Source of the DNA: JAFGVL01 sp963663245
GTDB taxonomy: Bacteria > Bacteroidota > Bacteroidia > Bacteroidales > Paludibacteraceae
Assembly (NCBI GenBank): GCA_963663245.1
Contig: OY760143.1
Location: forward strand, 1,240,001-1,304,000
Direction of reading: 5' to 3'
DNA: 64,000 nucleotides
The number at the start of each line of letters is the position of its first letter. Position 1 is the first letter of the stretch. The notes under the pieces were generated by a model. It was not told the DNA's origin. It saw nothing but the letters and a program-made list of their open reading frames with translations, and did no database searches. The translations under genes were made by a program, and so were the position numbers. Of the stretch, positions 35,274-44,243 are shown in pieces.

Positions 35274-38200
35274 TTATTGTGCTCCGTGACAGTTCTTGAA
35301 TTTTTTTCCACTACCGCATGGGCAAGGTTCATTTCTACCCACTTTTTTCTCTACTCTTACTGGTTGAGATACTTGTTTTTCGCGCGTGTCTTGTTGAGCA
35401 CCTCCCTGCATAGGCTGTGTTGTAGCCATCTCATCTTTCTGAGTTCGGTATTTGCTAAAGTCTTGTCTTCTTTCTGATCTGGCTTGTTGTACTTGTTCTG
35501 GTTCGCGCATTGGAATCTGACCACGTAGCAATATTGCCATAGATTTACGATTGAGCGTATCAATCATAGTCTTAAATAAATTGAATGACTCTAGTTTGTA
35601 GATTAATAAAGGGTCTTTTTGTTCGTAACTAGCATTTTGTACAGAGTTGCGTAATTCATCAAGTTCACGTAGGTGTTCTTTCCAAGCTTCATCAATTATG
35701 TAAAGCATGATGGTTTTTTCAAATGCAGTAACAACAGCTTTAGCTTCTGTATTATAGGCTTCTTCTAAATTTACAGTAATGTTGTAGGTGCGTTGACCAT
35801 CTGTGATTGGAACTAGAATGTTCTCGTATTGTTCGCCTTTTTCTTCATGTACTTGTTTTATTACAGGGTATGATACTTCAGCTAAACGATCCATTTTTCT
35901 TTTGAAATTTTCCAAAACAGCAGAGTCAACTACATCAATTATTTTTGGTAGTTTCATGGATTTAAAATCATCTTCGCTGAAAGGGATGTCTAAACTAAAG
36001 GTGGAGATTAACTCTAATGATAACCCTTCGTAGTCATTCATGTCATGATAGTTTTCAACTACATTTGTAACCGTATCATATATCATGTTTGAAATATCAA
36101 CCCCAATACGTTCGCCCATTAAAGCGTGGCGACGTTTTGAGTAGACTACCTCACGTTGTGAATTCATTACATCATCATACTCTAATAATCTTTTACGAAT
36201 ACCAAAGTTATTTTCTTCTACCTTCATTTGTGCTCTTTCGATAGATTTTGAAATCATAGAGTGTTGAATTACTTCTCCTTCTACGAAACCTAATCTGTCC
36301 ATTACGCCTGCAATTCTTTCTGAGCCAAAAAGACGCATTAAATCATCTTCTAACGAAACAAAGAAAACAGAAGAACCAGGGTCTCCTTGACGTCCAGCAC
36401 GACCACGAAGCTGTCTATCAACACGACGAGACTCATGGCGTTCGGTACCAATGATAGCTAAACCGCCAGCTGCTTTTACTTCTGGAGTTAGTTTAATGTC
36501 GGTACCACGACCAGCCATATTGGTTGCAATGGTTACAGTTCCTGTTTGTCCAGCTTGAGCAACGATATCTGCTTCTTTTTGATGCAGCTTGGCATTCAGT
36601 ACATTATGTCTGATTTTTCGTTGAGAAAGCATTCTTGCCAGTAATTCTGAAATTTCAACAGAAGTTGTTCCAACCAATACCGGTCTTCCAGCTTCTACAA
36701 GAGTAGCCACTTCTTGAATTACGGCATTGTATTTTTCTCGTTTTGTGCGGAATACTTTATCTTCAATGTCAGAACGAGTAATTGGTCTATTGGTAGGGAT
36801 AACGATTACGTCTAATTTGTATATGTCCCAGAATTCACCAGCTTCAGTCTCAGCAGTACCAGTCATTCCGGATAACTTATGGTACATTCTGAAATAATTC
36901 TGTAACGTAACAGTAGCAAATGTTTGTGTGGCAGCTTCAACAGTCACACGTTCTTTTGCTTCAATCGCTTGGTGTAAACCATCTGAATAACGACGGCCAT
37001 CCATAATACGACCCGTTTGTTCGTCAACAATCATTACTTTGTTTTCCATTACTACATATTCTACATCTTTTTCGAATAGTGTATATGCTTTTAGTAATTG
37101 ATTAACTGTGTGTACCAATTCTGATTTAACAGCATACTTTTGCAGGAGATCGTCTTTTTTATTTTGTTTTTCTTCTGCAGGAAGAGTTGAATTGTCAATT
37201 TCAGCAACTTCACTACCAACGTCAGGTAAAATGAAGAAGTCTGGATCATCAGAATCACCTGTAAGAGCATCAATACCTTTATCAGTTAATTCGATGCTAT
37301 TTTGTTTTTCGTCTATGACAAAATAAAGAGGGTCAGTTGCAATATGCATATTGCGATTTTTCTCAGCAATATAAAACTCTTCCGTTTTTAATAAGGTTTG
37401 TTTTACTCCTTGTTCACTTAAGAATTTAATTAAAGGATTGTTTTTTGGTAATGCTTTGAAAGACCTGAAAAGAGCCAGATTTCCCGCTTCAATATCTTTT
37501 TTATCTTCCGATTTCATTAGTTTTTTAGCGTCGGTAAGATAGTTTGTTGCAAGAGTACGTTGTAGTTGATATAGCTTCTCTATGCGTGGTCGTAATTCTT
37601 CAAATAGCTGATCTTCGCCTTTTGGTACTGGCCCAGAAATTATTAGCGGGGTACGAGCATCATCAATTAATACTGAATCGACCTCATCCACAATTGCATA
37701 ATTATGTTTGCGTTGCACAAGATCTAGTGGAGACGTAGCCATGTTGTCACGCAAATAGTCGAATCCAAATTCATTATTTGTTCCAAAAGTAATATCTGCT
37801 TCGTATGCTATGCGACGCTCATCTGAATTTGGTTGATGTCTGTCGATACAATCAACAGTTAAGCCGTGAAACATATATAACGGCCCCATCCATTCAGAGT
37901 CACGTCTTGCAAGATAGTCATTCACGGTAACTAAATGCACTCCATTACCTGTTAAGGCATTTAGAAATACGGCTAATGTAGCAACTAAGGTTTTACCTTC
38001 ACCGGTTGCCATCTCAGAGATTTTACCTTTGTGAAGAGCAACACCACCAATAAGCTGCACGTCGTAATGGCACATTTCCCATTTAGTTTTTGTGCCTCCA
38101 GCTGTCCATTCGTTATGGTAAATAGCGTTCTCTCCTTCGATGGTAACAAAGTCATATTCTGTAGCTAACTTACGGTCGTAGTCATTTGCGCTTACAATAG

Positions 38201-38579
38201 TTTGTTCATTTTCTTTGAAACGACGTGCAGTATCTTTTGCAATAGAGAAGGCGACAGGTAGAGCTTCATCTAGGGCTATCTCATATTTCTCTAGAATTTG
38301 TTTTTCTAGCTTGTCAATTTCATTGTATATTTTCTCGCGATTGTTGATGTCTATAGTTTCAATCTCTATTTGAAGCTCATCTATACGTGTTCTTTCTTTA
38401 GCAACAGCATCTTTCAGATTTTGTTTTAATTCTTGAGTTTTTGCACGTAGTTCGTTATTGCTTAGTTTTTCAATATCAGGATAGATAGATTTAATCTTAT
38501 CAAGGTATGGATATATTTCTTTTAAATCGCGTTGTGACTTATTTCCTAATAATTTTCCTAGTAGATCGTTAAATGCCAT
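35274..38579 (-). CDS. secA: Protein translocase ATPase SecA
   Basis: An 1,101-residue SecA, the long form usual in Bacteroidota (E. coli SecA has 901 residues). It drives preproteins through SecYEG. Visible: Walker A GEGKTLVATLAVFLNALTG, Walker B region VDEVDSVLIDDARTPLIISG, the helicase motif MAGRGTDIKL, RQLRGRAGRQGDPG, and a C-terminal zinc-binding tail with Cys1086, Cys1088, Cys1097 and His1098 in CPCGSGKKFKNCH, which contacts SecB and phospholipid. An insertion between the nucleotide-binding halves accounts for much of the extra length. A -7 box lies 51 bases upstream; lgt and the flavodiiron gene follow. Confidence 0.97.
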   Translation of the reverse strand: MAFNDLLGKLLGNKSQRDLKEIYPYLDKIKSIYPDIEKLSNNELRAKTQELKQNLKDAVAKERTRIDELQIEIETIDINNREKIYNEIDKLEKQILEKYEIALDEALPVAFSIAKDTARRFKENEQTIVSANDYDRKLATEYDFVTIEGENAIYHNEWTAGGTKTKWEMCHYDVQLIGGVALHKGKISEMATGEGKTLVATLAVFLNALTGNGVHLVTVNDYLARRDSEWMGPLYMFHGLTVDCIDRHQPNSDERRIAYEADITFGTNNEFGFDYLRDNMATSPLDLVQRKHNYAIVDEVDSVLIDDARTPLIISGPVPKGEDQLFEELRPRIEKLYQLQRTLATNYLTDAKKLMKSEDKKDIEAGNLALFRSFKALPKNNPLIKFLSEQGVKQTLLKTEEFYIAEKNRNMHIATDPLYFVIDEKQNSIELTDKGIDALTGDSDDPDFFILPDVGSEVAEIDNSTLPAEEKQNKKDDLLQKYAVKSELVHTVNQLLKAYTLFEKDVEYVVMENKVMIVDEQTGRIMDGRRYSDGLHQAIEAKERVTVEAATQTFATVTLQNYFRMYHKLSGMTGTAETEAGEFWDIYKLDVIVIPTNRPITRSDIEDKVFRTKREKYNAVIQEVATLVEAGRPVLVGTTSVEISELLARMLSQRKIRHNVLNAKLHQKEADIVAQAGQTGTVTIATNMAGRGTDIKLTPEVKAAGGLAIIGTERHESRRVDRQLRGRAGRQGDPGSSVFFVSLEDDLMRLFGSERIAGVMDRLGFVEGEVIQHSMISKSIERAQMKVEENNFGIRKRLLEYDDVMNSQREVVYSKRRHALMGERIGVDISNMIYDTVTNVVENYHDMNDYEGLSLELISTFSLDIPFSEDDFKSMKLPKIIDVVDSAVLENFKRKMDRLAEVSYPVIKQVHEEKGEQYENILVPITDGQRTYNITVNLEEAYNTEAKAVVTAFEKTIMLYIIDEAWKEHLRELDELRNSVQNASYEQKDPLLIYKLESFNLFKTMIDTLNRKSMAILLRGQIPMREPEQVQQARSERRQDFSKYRTQKDEMATTQPMQGGAQQDTREKQVSQPVRVEKKVGRNEPCPCGSGKKFKNCHGAQ

Positions 38580-38629
38580 GATTTATAGTGAGTTAATAGT
38601 ATTTTTGAGGTGTTTTTTTGTTAAGAACA

Positions 38630-38637
38630 CAAAGATA
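38630..38637 (-). promoter_or_regulatory. -7 promoter box of the secA operon
   Basis: Minus-strand TATCTTTG matches TAnnTTTG exactly, 51 bases upstream of the secA start. Confidence 0.5.
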
Positions 38638-38803
38638 GTAAAAATCCAAAGGCTAACTCTATATAGTAAAGATAAAATAGTTTAAAAATAACATAGACTT
38701 ATTTTTTAGAAAGGAGATAGAATTAGTTGATTTTATTGTAGTTAATGTATTCTATTAAAAAATATTCTTTGTATCTTTATTTTTAAATTAAAATCAAATC
38801 ATT

Positions 38804-39397
38804 ATGGATAATTTATTTTACATATTAGCTTCTGTAATACCTAGTGTTCTTTTTTTATCGCTTGTTCTTTATATTCTTGTAATAAAGAGAATGAGTAGCC
38901 CGAAGCTTATTAGAACTCAGAAACCTTTAAGACTTATTGGCGTGTCAACTAAATCTTCTGATGCAAATATAGATAGAGACGATGCTTTGCTTTGGGAAGA
39001 GTTTAAAAAAGTTAGAGTTAAACATGGTTTGCCAAAACCTATGAGTACTGTAATTGTTAGGTTGCATACAAAAAAGGGGGAGAGCTTATATCAGTATTTT
39101 ATTGGGATGGTAGGTAGTTCTAATAATTTGCCTGAGGGTTATGAATATCTAGAGATACCTATTCAAACGTATGTTACCTCTAGGCATCGATTTAAGAAAG
39201 GTACTTCATGGCTTAAATCAGCAACCAAAATTAAATTTTATATTTATGATAAATGGTTGCCAGTTTCAAAATATGAGTTAAATAGAGATCAAGATATAAA
39301 GGCTGTTGAAGTGCATAATATATCTAGAAAAACAGGGAAGCGTAATACACAGATATTTGTAGCTGTGAAAGAAGTAGATCAAAAAAGGTATTTATAA
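38804..39397 (+). CDS. Uncharacterised protein with one N-terminal membrane helix
   Basis: A 197-residue protein: one hydrophobic helix (about residues 5-28), then a soluble, basic domain. It starts at the ATG at 38804 and stands alone between the divergent secA operon and the convergent fabG gene. I do not recognise a family. The soluble part has patterns such as VIVRLHTKKGESLYQYFIG and TKIKFYIYDKWLPVSKYE that look like a beta-rich fold. The start is supported by the position of the helix directly after the initiator Met. Role unknown. Confidence 0.55.
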   Translation: MDNLFYILASVIPSVLFLSLVLYILVIKRMSSPKLIRTQKPLRLIGVSTKSSDANIDRDDALLWEEFKKVRVKHGLPKPMSTVIVRLHTKKGESLYQYFIGMVGSSNNLPEGYEYLEIPIQTYVTSRHRFKKGTSWLKSATKIKFYIYDKWLPVSKYELNRDQDIKAVEVHNISRKTGKRNTQIFVAVKEVDQKRYL

Positions 39398-39416
39398 TAT
39401 CTTGATTTGTAATTAC

Positions 39417-39450
39417 AAAAAGAGCATTGTTTTTCAACAATGCTCTTTTT
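39417..39450. terminator. Bidirectional terminator between the 38804 gene and fabG
   Basis: A perfect 14-base stem (39417-39430 with 39437-39450), 6-base loop, with A-run and T-run ends. It lies 20 bases after the plus-strand stop and 30 bases after the fabG stop on the minus strand. Confidence 0.9.
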
Positions 39451-39479
39451 AATTCTATCAAAATTCAGGTCTTGATTTT

Positions 39480-40226
39480 TTAAGTATTCATTCCACCACA
39501 AACATTAATTACTTGACCACTTACATAGCTAGATAAATCAGATGCTAAGAATAAGGTTGCTTTGGCAACTTCGTCTGGAGACCCACCACGACGTAATGGA
39601 ATTACTTCCGACCATTTTTTGCGTTGTTCATCTGTAAGTGCATGTGTCATTTCAGTTTCAATAAATCCTGGAGCAATTGCATTCGCACGAACACCACGAG
39701 AACCAAGCTCTTTGGCGATAGATTTTGCTAAGCCTATCATACCAGCTTTTGACGCTGAATAATTTGCCTGGCCAGCATTTCCAGAAACTCCAACTACTGA
39801 ACTCATATTGATAATTGAGCCAGCTTTTTGCTTCATCATAATTGGGGTACAAGCATTGATGTAGTTAAAGGCAGATTTTAAGTTTACATTAATAACCATA
39901 TCCCATTGCTCTTCAGACATACGCATCATTAAACCATCTTTTGTGATACCCGCATTATTAACTAATACGTCTATGCTACCAAATTCTTTAGCGATTTCAG
40001 CTACAACATCTTTTGTGTCGTTGAAACTAGCTGCATTTGAAGCATATCCTTTTACTTTAACTCCTAAAGCTGATATCTCAGCTTCAGTTGCTTTCGCATT
40101 ATCGTCAATGTTTAAATCTGTAAACGCAATAGCAGCACCTTCGCTTGCTAATTTAAGAGCAATAGCTTTTCCAATACCTCTTGCAGCACCAGTTACTATC
40201 GCTACTTTTCCATCTAATAATCCCAT
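39480..40226 (-). CDS. fabG: 3-oxoacyl-[acyl-carrier-protein] reductase
   Basis: A 248-residue short-chain dehydrogenase. The cofactor motif TGAARGIGK is at residues 12-20, NNAG at 90-93, and the catalytic Ser143, Tyr156 and Lys160 are in place (YSASK). The ending VINVCGGM is typical of FabG. It reduces 3-oxoacyl-ACP with NADPH during fatty-acid elongation. The resorcinol-type locus at 52-60 kb lacks its own reductase, so this or another housekeeping FabG may have to supply it. Monocistronic with a -7 box 34 bases upstream. Other SDR roles are possible but the fit to FabG is close. Confidence 0.92.
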   Translation of the reverse strand: MGLLDGKVAIVTGAARGIGKAIALKLASEGAAIAFTDLNIDDNAKATEAEISALGVKVKGYASNAASFNDTKDVVAEIAKEFGSIDVLVNNAGITKDGLMMRMSEEQWDMVINVNLKSAFNYINACTPIMMKQKAGSIINMSSVVGVSGNAGQANYSASKAGMIGLAKSIAKELGSRGVRANAIAPGFIETEMTHALTDEQRKKWSEVIPLRRGGSPDEVAKATLFLASDLSSYVSGQVINVCGGMNT

Positions 40227-40259
40227 AATTGTTTTGTTTATAATAATATTTTAAGAGAA

Positions 40260-40267
40260 CAAAAGTA
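40260..40267 (-). promoter_or_regulatory. -7 promoter box of fabG
   Basis: Minus-strand TACTTTTG matches TAnnTTTG, 34 bases upstream of the fabG start. Confidence 0.5.
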
Positions 40268-40311
40268 AGCAATTTATTATTATCCGTATAAAAAAACTAC
40301 AAACAGTATTA

Positions 40312-40353
40312 AAAAAAGGGGGGGTGATTAAAAAAAATCACTCCCCCTTTTTT
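40312..40353 (-). terminator. Terminator downstream of the 40369 lipoprotein gene
   Basis: Arms 40312-40329 and 40336-40353 pair over 18 bases with one G-T pair and a run of G/C in the middle. On the minus strand it ends in a run of T and lies 16 bases after the lipoprotein stop. Confidence 0.88.
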
Positions 40354-40368
40354 AATGCTTATATATAT

Positions 40369-40935
40369 TTATTCGTCTATAGTCATATCTACAGTTGAAG
40401 TTTTTTTTGTGATTAAAGTTGGTTCACCATCTTCAAGATTAAAATGAATTTTAGCCCATCCAATATAAGTATCTCCATTTGATATATAGCTAACTGCTAT
40501 GTACGCAGGGTTTAGTTTTGTCCCTATAAGAACAGAATCTCCTATAGACTTAGGAATACTGTTGATAGTCCATTTTATATCACCTTCTTTTTTGCTAATC
40601 GCTTTTAAAACAGGGCTGTCGTATTCTTCTGGAAGAATAGGATTTTTTTTAATAATATCTCCTGTATCTTTAATCATGGTTTGGGAAAGATATTCATTTA
40701 CTAAGAATTGAGTTCCATTTAAGGGTTGCAAGTGTCCAATATATTCTTCAGCTTGTCCGTTATTTATAGTTACATTATATTCTACTTTAAATTCACTAAT
40801 ACCATCATCATTCATATCAACTAGTAATGCTAAGGGTGTAAGTGTTTTTCCATCATCAATAGGAGTCTCGGTGTTTTGACAAGAGAAAAATAGACTAACA
40901 ATAAATAGAATAGGGAGAATCTTTTTTGTTTTCAT
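40369..40935 (-). CDS. Uncharacterised lipoprotein
   Basis: A 188-residue protein with a lipoprotein signal (MKTKKILPILFIVSLFFSC, Cys19). The mature part begins with a short linker, then a domain with LALLVDMNDDGISEFKVEY, where DMNDDG resembles a Ca2+-binding EF-hand-like or dockerin-type loop, and later strands such as AYIAVSYISNGDTYIGWAKI. I do not recognise the family. A -7 box is 39 bases upstream and a terminator follows, so it is a single-gene unit. Confidence 0.6.
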   Translation of the reverse strand: MKTKKILPILFIVSLFFSCQNTETPIDDGKTLTPLALLVDMNDDGISEFKVEYNVTINNGQAEEYIGHLQPLNGTQFLVNEYLSQTMIKDTGDIIKKNPILPEEYDSPVLKAISKKEGDIKWTINSIPKSIGDSVLIGTKLNPAYIAVSYISNGDTYIGWAKIHFNLEDGEPTLITKKTSTVDMTIDE

Positions 40936-40973
40936 TTGTATTTTTATTTAAGTTTGTTTTAAGGCAATGATTA

Positions 40974-40981
40974 CAAAAATA
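40974..40981 (-). promoter_or_regulatory. -7 promoter box of the 40369 lipoprotein gene
   Basis: Minus-strand TATTTTTG matches TAnnTTTG, 39 bases upstream of the start codon. Confidence 0.45.
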
Positions 40982-41039
40982 TAAAAATCTTTTGTTTAAA
41001 ATGTTAAAATAAGAAAAAAAGAAAACCTTGACTTTTTAT

Positions 41040-42569
41040 CTATCGATTCATTTTTATATACATCTTTTTTAGTTTATCTAAAGTTACGGGCTCAAACTTG
41101 AAACCAGATTCTCCAGTTACTGTAATTTTGGTGTCTTTTATTGCGATGTAATTTTTCTTGTTTTCGTTTTTCAATATAATTATGGTAACTGCTTCGTCAA
41201 TTGGCATATTGTTGATTGTGAAAACCCCGTTTATAATGCTACCTTGTTTAGAGGAGCTAAGCAAGTCACTATTAAAAATAGAGTTGATATTTTTAAATAC
41301 TAGCATCATTTTAACTTCAGTGTTTGTTGATGTTTTTATTTTAAAGTTGGTTAGTTTTTTATTTGAGCTTAAAAATCGATCACAATTTATCCAGTTTAAT
41401 TTTGAAGATTTTAATAATGAGTTTTGAATTTCACCTACTTTTACTGTATTTATATCTTGAGCAAGTTGTTCTTTTATCTTTTTAGGGTCTGGTTGATCTT
41501 CAGGTATATTATTCTCATCCATTTCTTTGTATAGGTTAATATGATCAGAATGGCTTAACATTTTAACATCAACTCTTTTATCTATTGTAATTTTTGCACG
41601 ACAATATACTCTTGTTCTGACATTTCCATCTTTTGTACGAGCTGGGATAAATTTGGGGAGTTTTAAAAATGCATCATGAATTACATCTGGGAAATCTGTT
41701 TTCATTATTAAATACTCGTTAGTATTTTTTTGAAATGAATTCCGTTCTACATTTCCGTCTTTATCAATAATAAAACGGAAATCAAATTGTCCAACGAGGT
41801 GATTTAATTTGCCTTTTTTTGTAGGTTTTTTTGTGTGCTTGGCAAAATGCTTGTAAAGGCCATTTGTGCTATTTTCTTCTATCCGAGGAAGATCTTTTAT
41901 TTTATCAGCTCTAGTGAAAATGCCTGGCTTAAAGTCATATTCTCCTCTCCAAGGTGATATGTAGTCCGTTTTAAAAGAGAAGCTTGATATATCCTCTTTT
42001 TTGAACTTGCCTTTTGTTTTGTTTACTATCCAGTTGATTCCCTCGTTATTTTTTGTGCCATTAAATAACAGCATGCCATCATTCTTTTTTCTGTTGGGGA
42101 AGTGGATTTCTATATTTCTTCCATTTTTAAGTTTAAGTTTTTGCTTATCAGCATAAGCTTCAATATTTAACATTCCTCCTGTTTCTAGTAGCTTCCCATT
42201 GCTTGTTGTGGAAAGGTTTGCTAGCAGCATGTCAGAAATTTTATAATATTCAGTAATCTGTAAAGAGATGTCTTTAGTTGACGGTTTTCCTGTTTTAGTA
42301 GAAACTAAGCTGTTAGGTTCAATTTTAATTTTAGTTCCTTCTTTGCACGTAATACTAATTTCATCAGTTGCTTTAAAAGTGAAATTTTGAGAGGCTTTTT
42401 TTTTAGTCGTGTATATGTCGGATAGTTTCTCTGGGGGATGACTGTTTGTTATGGAGTCTTCTATGTTTATAACAGAATTGCTGTCAAGTACAGTCTCTTT
42501 TTTTTGTTTTAAACAGGAAATCATTAAAACACACAGAAGAAATGGGAAGAGTCTTAGAGTCGTTTTCAT
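41040..42569 (-). CDS. Large lipoprotein with a ZU5-like and a TonB-C-like region
   Basis: A 509-residue lipoprotein (signal ending VLMISC, Cys19). Residues about 64-165 carry the pattern CKEGTKIKIEPNSLVS and NGKLLETGGMLNIEA, seen in Bacteroidota surface lipoproteins with a ZU5-like beta domain. Residues about 258-340 (GQFDFRFIIDKDGNVERNSF, then LPKFIPARTKDGNVRTRVYC) resemble the C-terminal domain of TonB energy-transducer proteins. Here that domain lies on an outer-surface or periplasmic lipoprotein without the usual N-terminal membrane helix. The C-terminal third is unassigned. A -7 box is 17 bases upstream. Function unknown. Confidence 0.6.
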   Translation of the reverse strand: MKTTLRLFPFLLCVLMISCLKQKKETVLDSNSVINIEDSITNSHPPEKLSDIYTTKKKASQNFTFKATDEISITCKEGTKIKIEPNSLVSTKTGKPSTKDISLQITEYYKISDMLLANLSTTSNGKLLETGGMLNIEAYADKQKLKLKNGRNIEIHFPNRKKNDGMLLFNGTKNNEGINWIVNKTKGKFKKEDISSFSFKTDYISPWRGEYDFKPGIFTRADKIKDLPRIEENSTNGLYKHFAKHTKKPTKKGKLNHLVGQFDFRFIIDKDGNVERNSFQKNTNEYLIMKTDFPDVIHDAFLKLPKFIPARTKDGNVRTRVYCRAKITIDKRVDVKMLSHSDHINLYKEMDENNIPEDQPDPKKIKEQLAQDINTVKVGEIQNSLLKSSKLNWINCDRFLSSNKKLTNFKIKTSTNTEVKMMLVFKNINSIFNSDLLSSSKQGSIINGVFTINNMPIDEAVTIIILKNENKKNYIAIKDTKITVTGESGFKFEPVTLDKLKKMYIKMNR

Positions 42570-42585
42570 AATAATCTTGTTTTTA

Positions 42586-42593
42586 CAAATTTA
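42586..42593 (-). promoter_or_regulatory. -7 promoter box of the 41040 lipoprotein gene
   Basis: Minus-strand TAAATTTG matches TAnnTTTG but is only 17 bases upstream of the ATG, giving a very short leader. Confidence 0.4.
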
Positions 42594-42750
42594 AGAAAAT
42601 TATTGAAAGATAAATGTGACTTGATTGCTGGGTTAATATGTTCTACAGCAAAAAATGTAAGCAATATTTCCTTTTGTTGTGTTGAAAATCATTAGCAATG
42701 TAAATTTGGACTGGTTTTTTTAGAAATGGCTAAATTGTAGTGCTCTAGAT

Positions 42751-42781
42751 TTTGGTGGTTGAAAAAACTTGTTTATAATTG
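42751..42781 (+). promoter_or_regulatory. Candidate promoter of the 42818 gene
   Basis: TTTG at 42751-42754, a 19-base spacer and TATAATTG at 42774-42781 fit the Bacteroidota -33/-7 layout with one mismatch. A direct repeat ATAATTGCAA (42775-42784 and 42806-42815) overlaps it and ends just before the ATG. Confidence 0.4.
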
Positions 42782-42817
42782 CAAACAAAATAATTTAATA
42801 TATCAATAATTGCAATT

Positions 42818-44158
42818 ATGAGAAAAATAATTTTTCTGATGGCTTCATTGGCTTTTATGAGTGCTGTTTCTTTTAGTCAAGCTAAAACTGTGAAGACCGT
42901 TAAAGGAAAGTTTAGTTTTTCTGAATTTTTAGATTTAGGAGACAAGGGTTTTTTAACTGTTGTACGCCCAAAATTTACAAACTATCCTAATCTTGTATAT
43001 TTTACAAAAGACCTTGAGGTTTTGTATTATTATGAGCCAGAAATATATATTGGTGGACGAAATTTTATTACGAATTATAATGAAGATCATATATATGGAG
43101 ATTATATCTATGTTAGAGATAGATCAGGAATGAGAAAAAAAAGTGAGAAGATTAATTTTATTCAATTTACGACTAAAGGAAAGCAGAAATCTAAGGAATT
43201 TAAGGAAACATATCTTTGGGGACCATGTAAATCCATGTTTTGTACAGATAAGTACCTTTTTGCTTTTCATATATTTCATAATAAAAAAGAAAAGAAAGTC
43301 GATTACAGTTTGCACCGGTTTGATCATGAAACATTTACATATAAAGCAATACCTCTTGAGTTGCCAGTTGTTGAAGGTGATATAGAGTATGTTTATAGTA
43401 ACTTCAGTGGTGATGAAATCTATTTGATTACAAAAACTGGGAAGAAGAAAGAATTGTCATATACCGTAGTTACTGTAAATGAAGAAGGAAAAGTGCTTCG
43501 TGAAATCAATATTAAGCCAGATCTATCAGGAAAAGAGGCTATGCCTTCTGAAAACCATAAGATTGGGAATGTGTATGGTTTTATTGATGTGTATGATCAT
43601 ACTAAGAAAAGAGGGGATGTAACTCAATATACAGAAACAAGAGGTAGAGGTTTTGTTACAAGGCACAACTATTCAAGTAGAGGAGATATTACTATCAGCA
43701 AAAAGAATAATGCGATATATTTATATGGATTTGATAGTGATTATAATGTGTTTTTGCAGAAATATGATCTAAGTGGAGCTTTAACTTGGAAATTATTATT
43801 TGCACCGCATTATAAATATAGAAAAGATACGTATAATGCTATTTATTTTGAAATTGCAGAAGATAATTCAATTAATTTTCACGGGCACCAAGAAGCTTTT
43901 TCTTTTACCCAAGATGGTGTTCTGTTGAAAAAAGGTATATATGACGATTGGACTCAAAATGGAGGTCTTGTAGCTCATTTCTGGAAAATGCATTGTGATA
44001 ATAATGAATATACGGGTCTGAAAAAATTCTATAACTCTAGCAATTATAAAATGAAGGCAAATCGTTTAGTGTTAGAGCAAACAGATAACTTGAAATTTAT
44101 AACTGGTGGGTATAATAAACCACAAGAAATTGAGATCACTACATTCAAAAAGAAATAA
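42818..44158 (+). CDS. Uncharacterised exported protein
   Basis: A 446-residue protein with a signal peptide (residues 1-21, ending SFSQA). The mature part is beta-rich and has repeating strands such as GDYIYVRDRSG, DKYLFAFHIF, GDEIYLITKTG and NAIYLYGFDSDYNVFLQKYD, which together suggest a beta-propeller-like chain, but no family is recognised. It stands alone with its own promoter-like element and terminator. Codon use is similar to neighbours. Probably periplasmic or surface-exposed. Role unknown. Confidence 0.55.
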   Translation: MRKIIFLMASLAFMSAVSFSQAKTVKTVKGKFSFSEFLDLGDKGFLTVVRPKFTNYPNLVYFTKDLEVLYYYEPEIYIGGRNFITNYNEDHIYGDYIYVRDRSGMRKKSEKINFIQFTTKGKQKSKEFKETYLWGPCKSMFCTDKYLFAFHIFHNKKEKKVDYSLHRFDHETFTYKAIPLELPVVEGDIEYVYSNFSGDEIYLITKTGKKKELSYTVVTVNEEGKVLREINIKPDLSGKEAMPSENHKIGNVYGFIDVYDHTKKRGDVTQYTETRGRGFVTRHNYSSRGDITISKKNNAIYLYGFDSDYNVFLQKYDLSGALTWKLLFAPHYKYRKDTYNAIYFEIAEDNSINFHGHQEAFSFTQDGVLLKKGIYDDWTQNGGLVAHFWKMHCDNNEYTGLKKFYNSSNYKMKANRLVLEQTDNLKFITGGYNKPQEIEITTFKKK

Positions 44159-44194
44159 GATTACCAGATGCTTGTCCTGGTTGGTAGTATAAAT

Positions 44195-44222
44195 AAAAAA
44201 GGCGACCTAAGTCGCCTTTTTT
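44195..44222. terminator. Bidirectional terminator between convergent genes
   Basis: A perfect 12-base stem (44195-44206 with 44211-44222) with loop CTAA, carrying A-run and T-run ends. It serves the 42818 gene (+) and the 44244 gene (-). Confidence 0.9.
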
Positions 44223-44243
44223 ATTAGGTGATATAGTGTGTGT

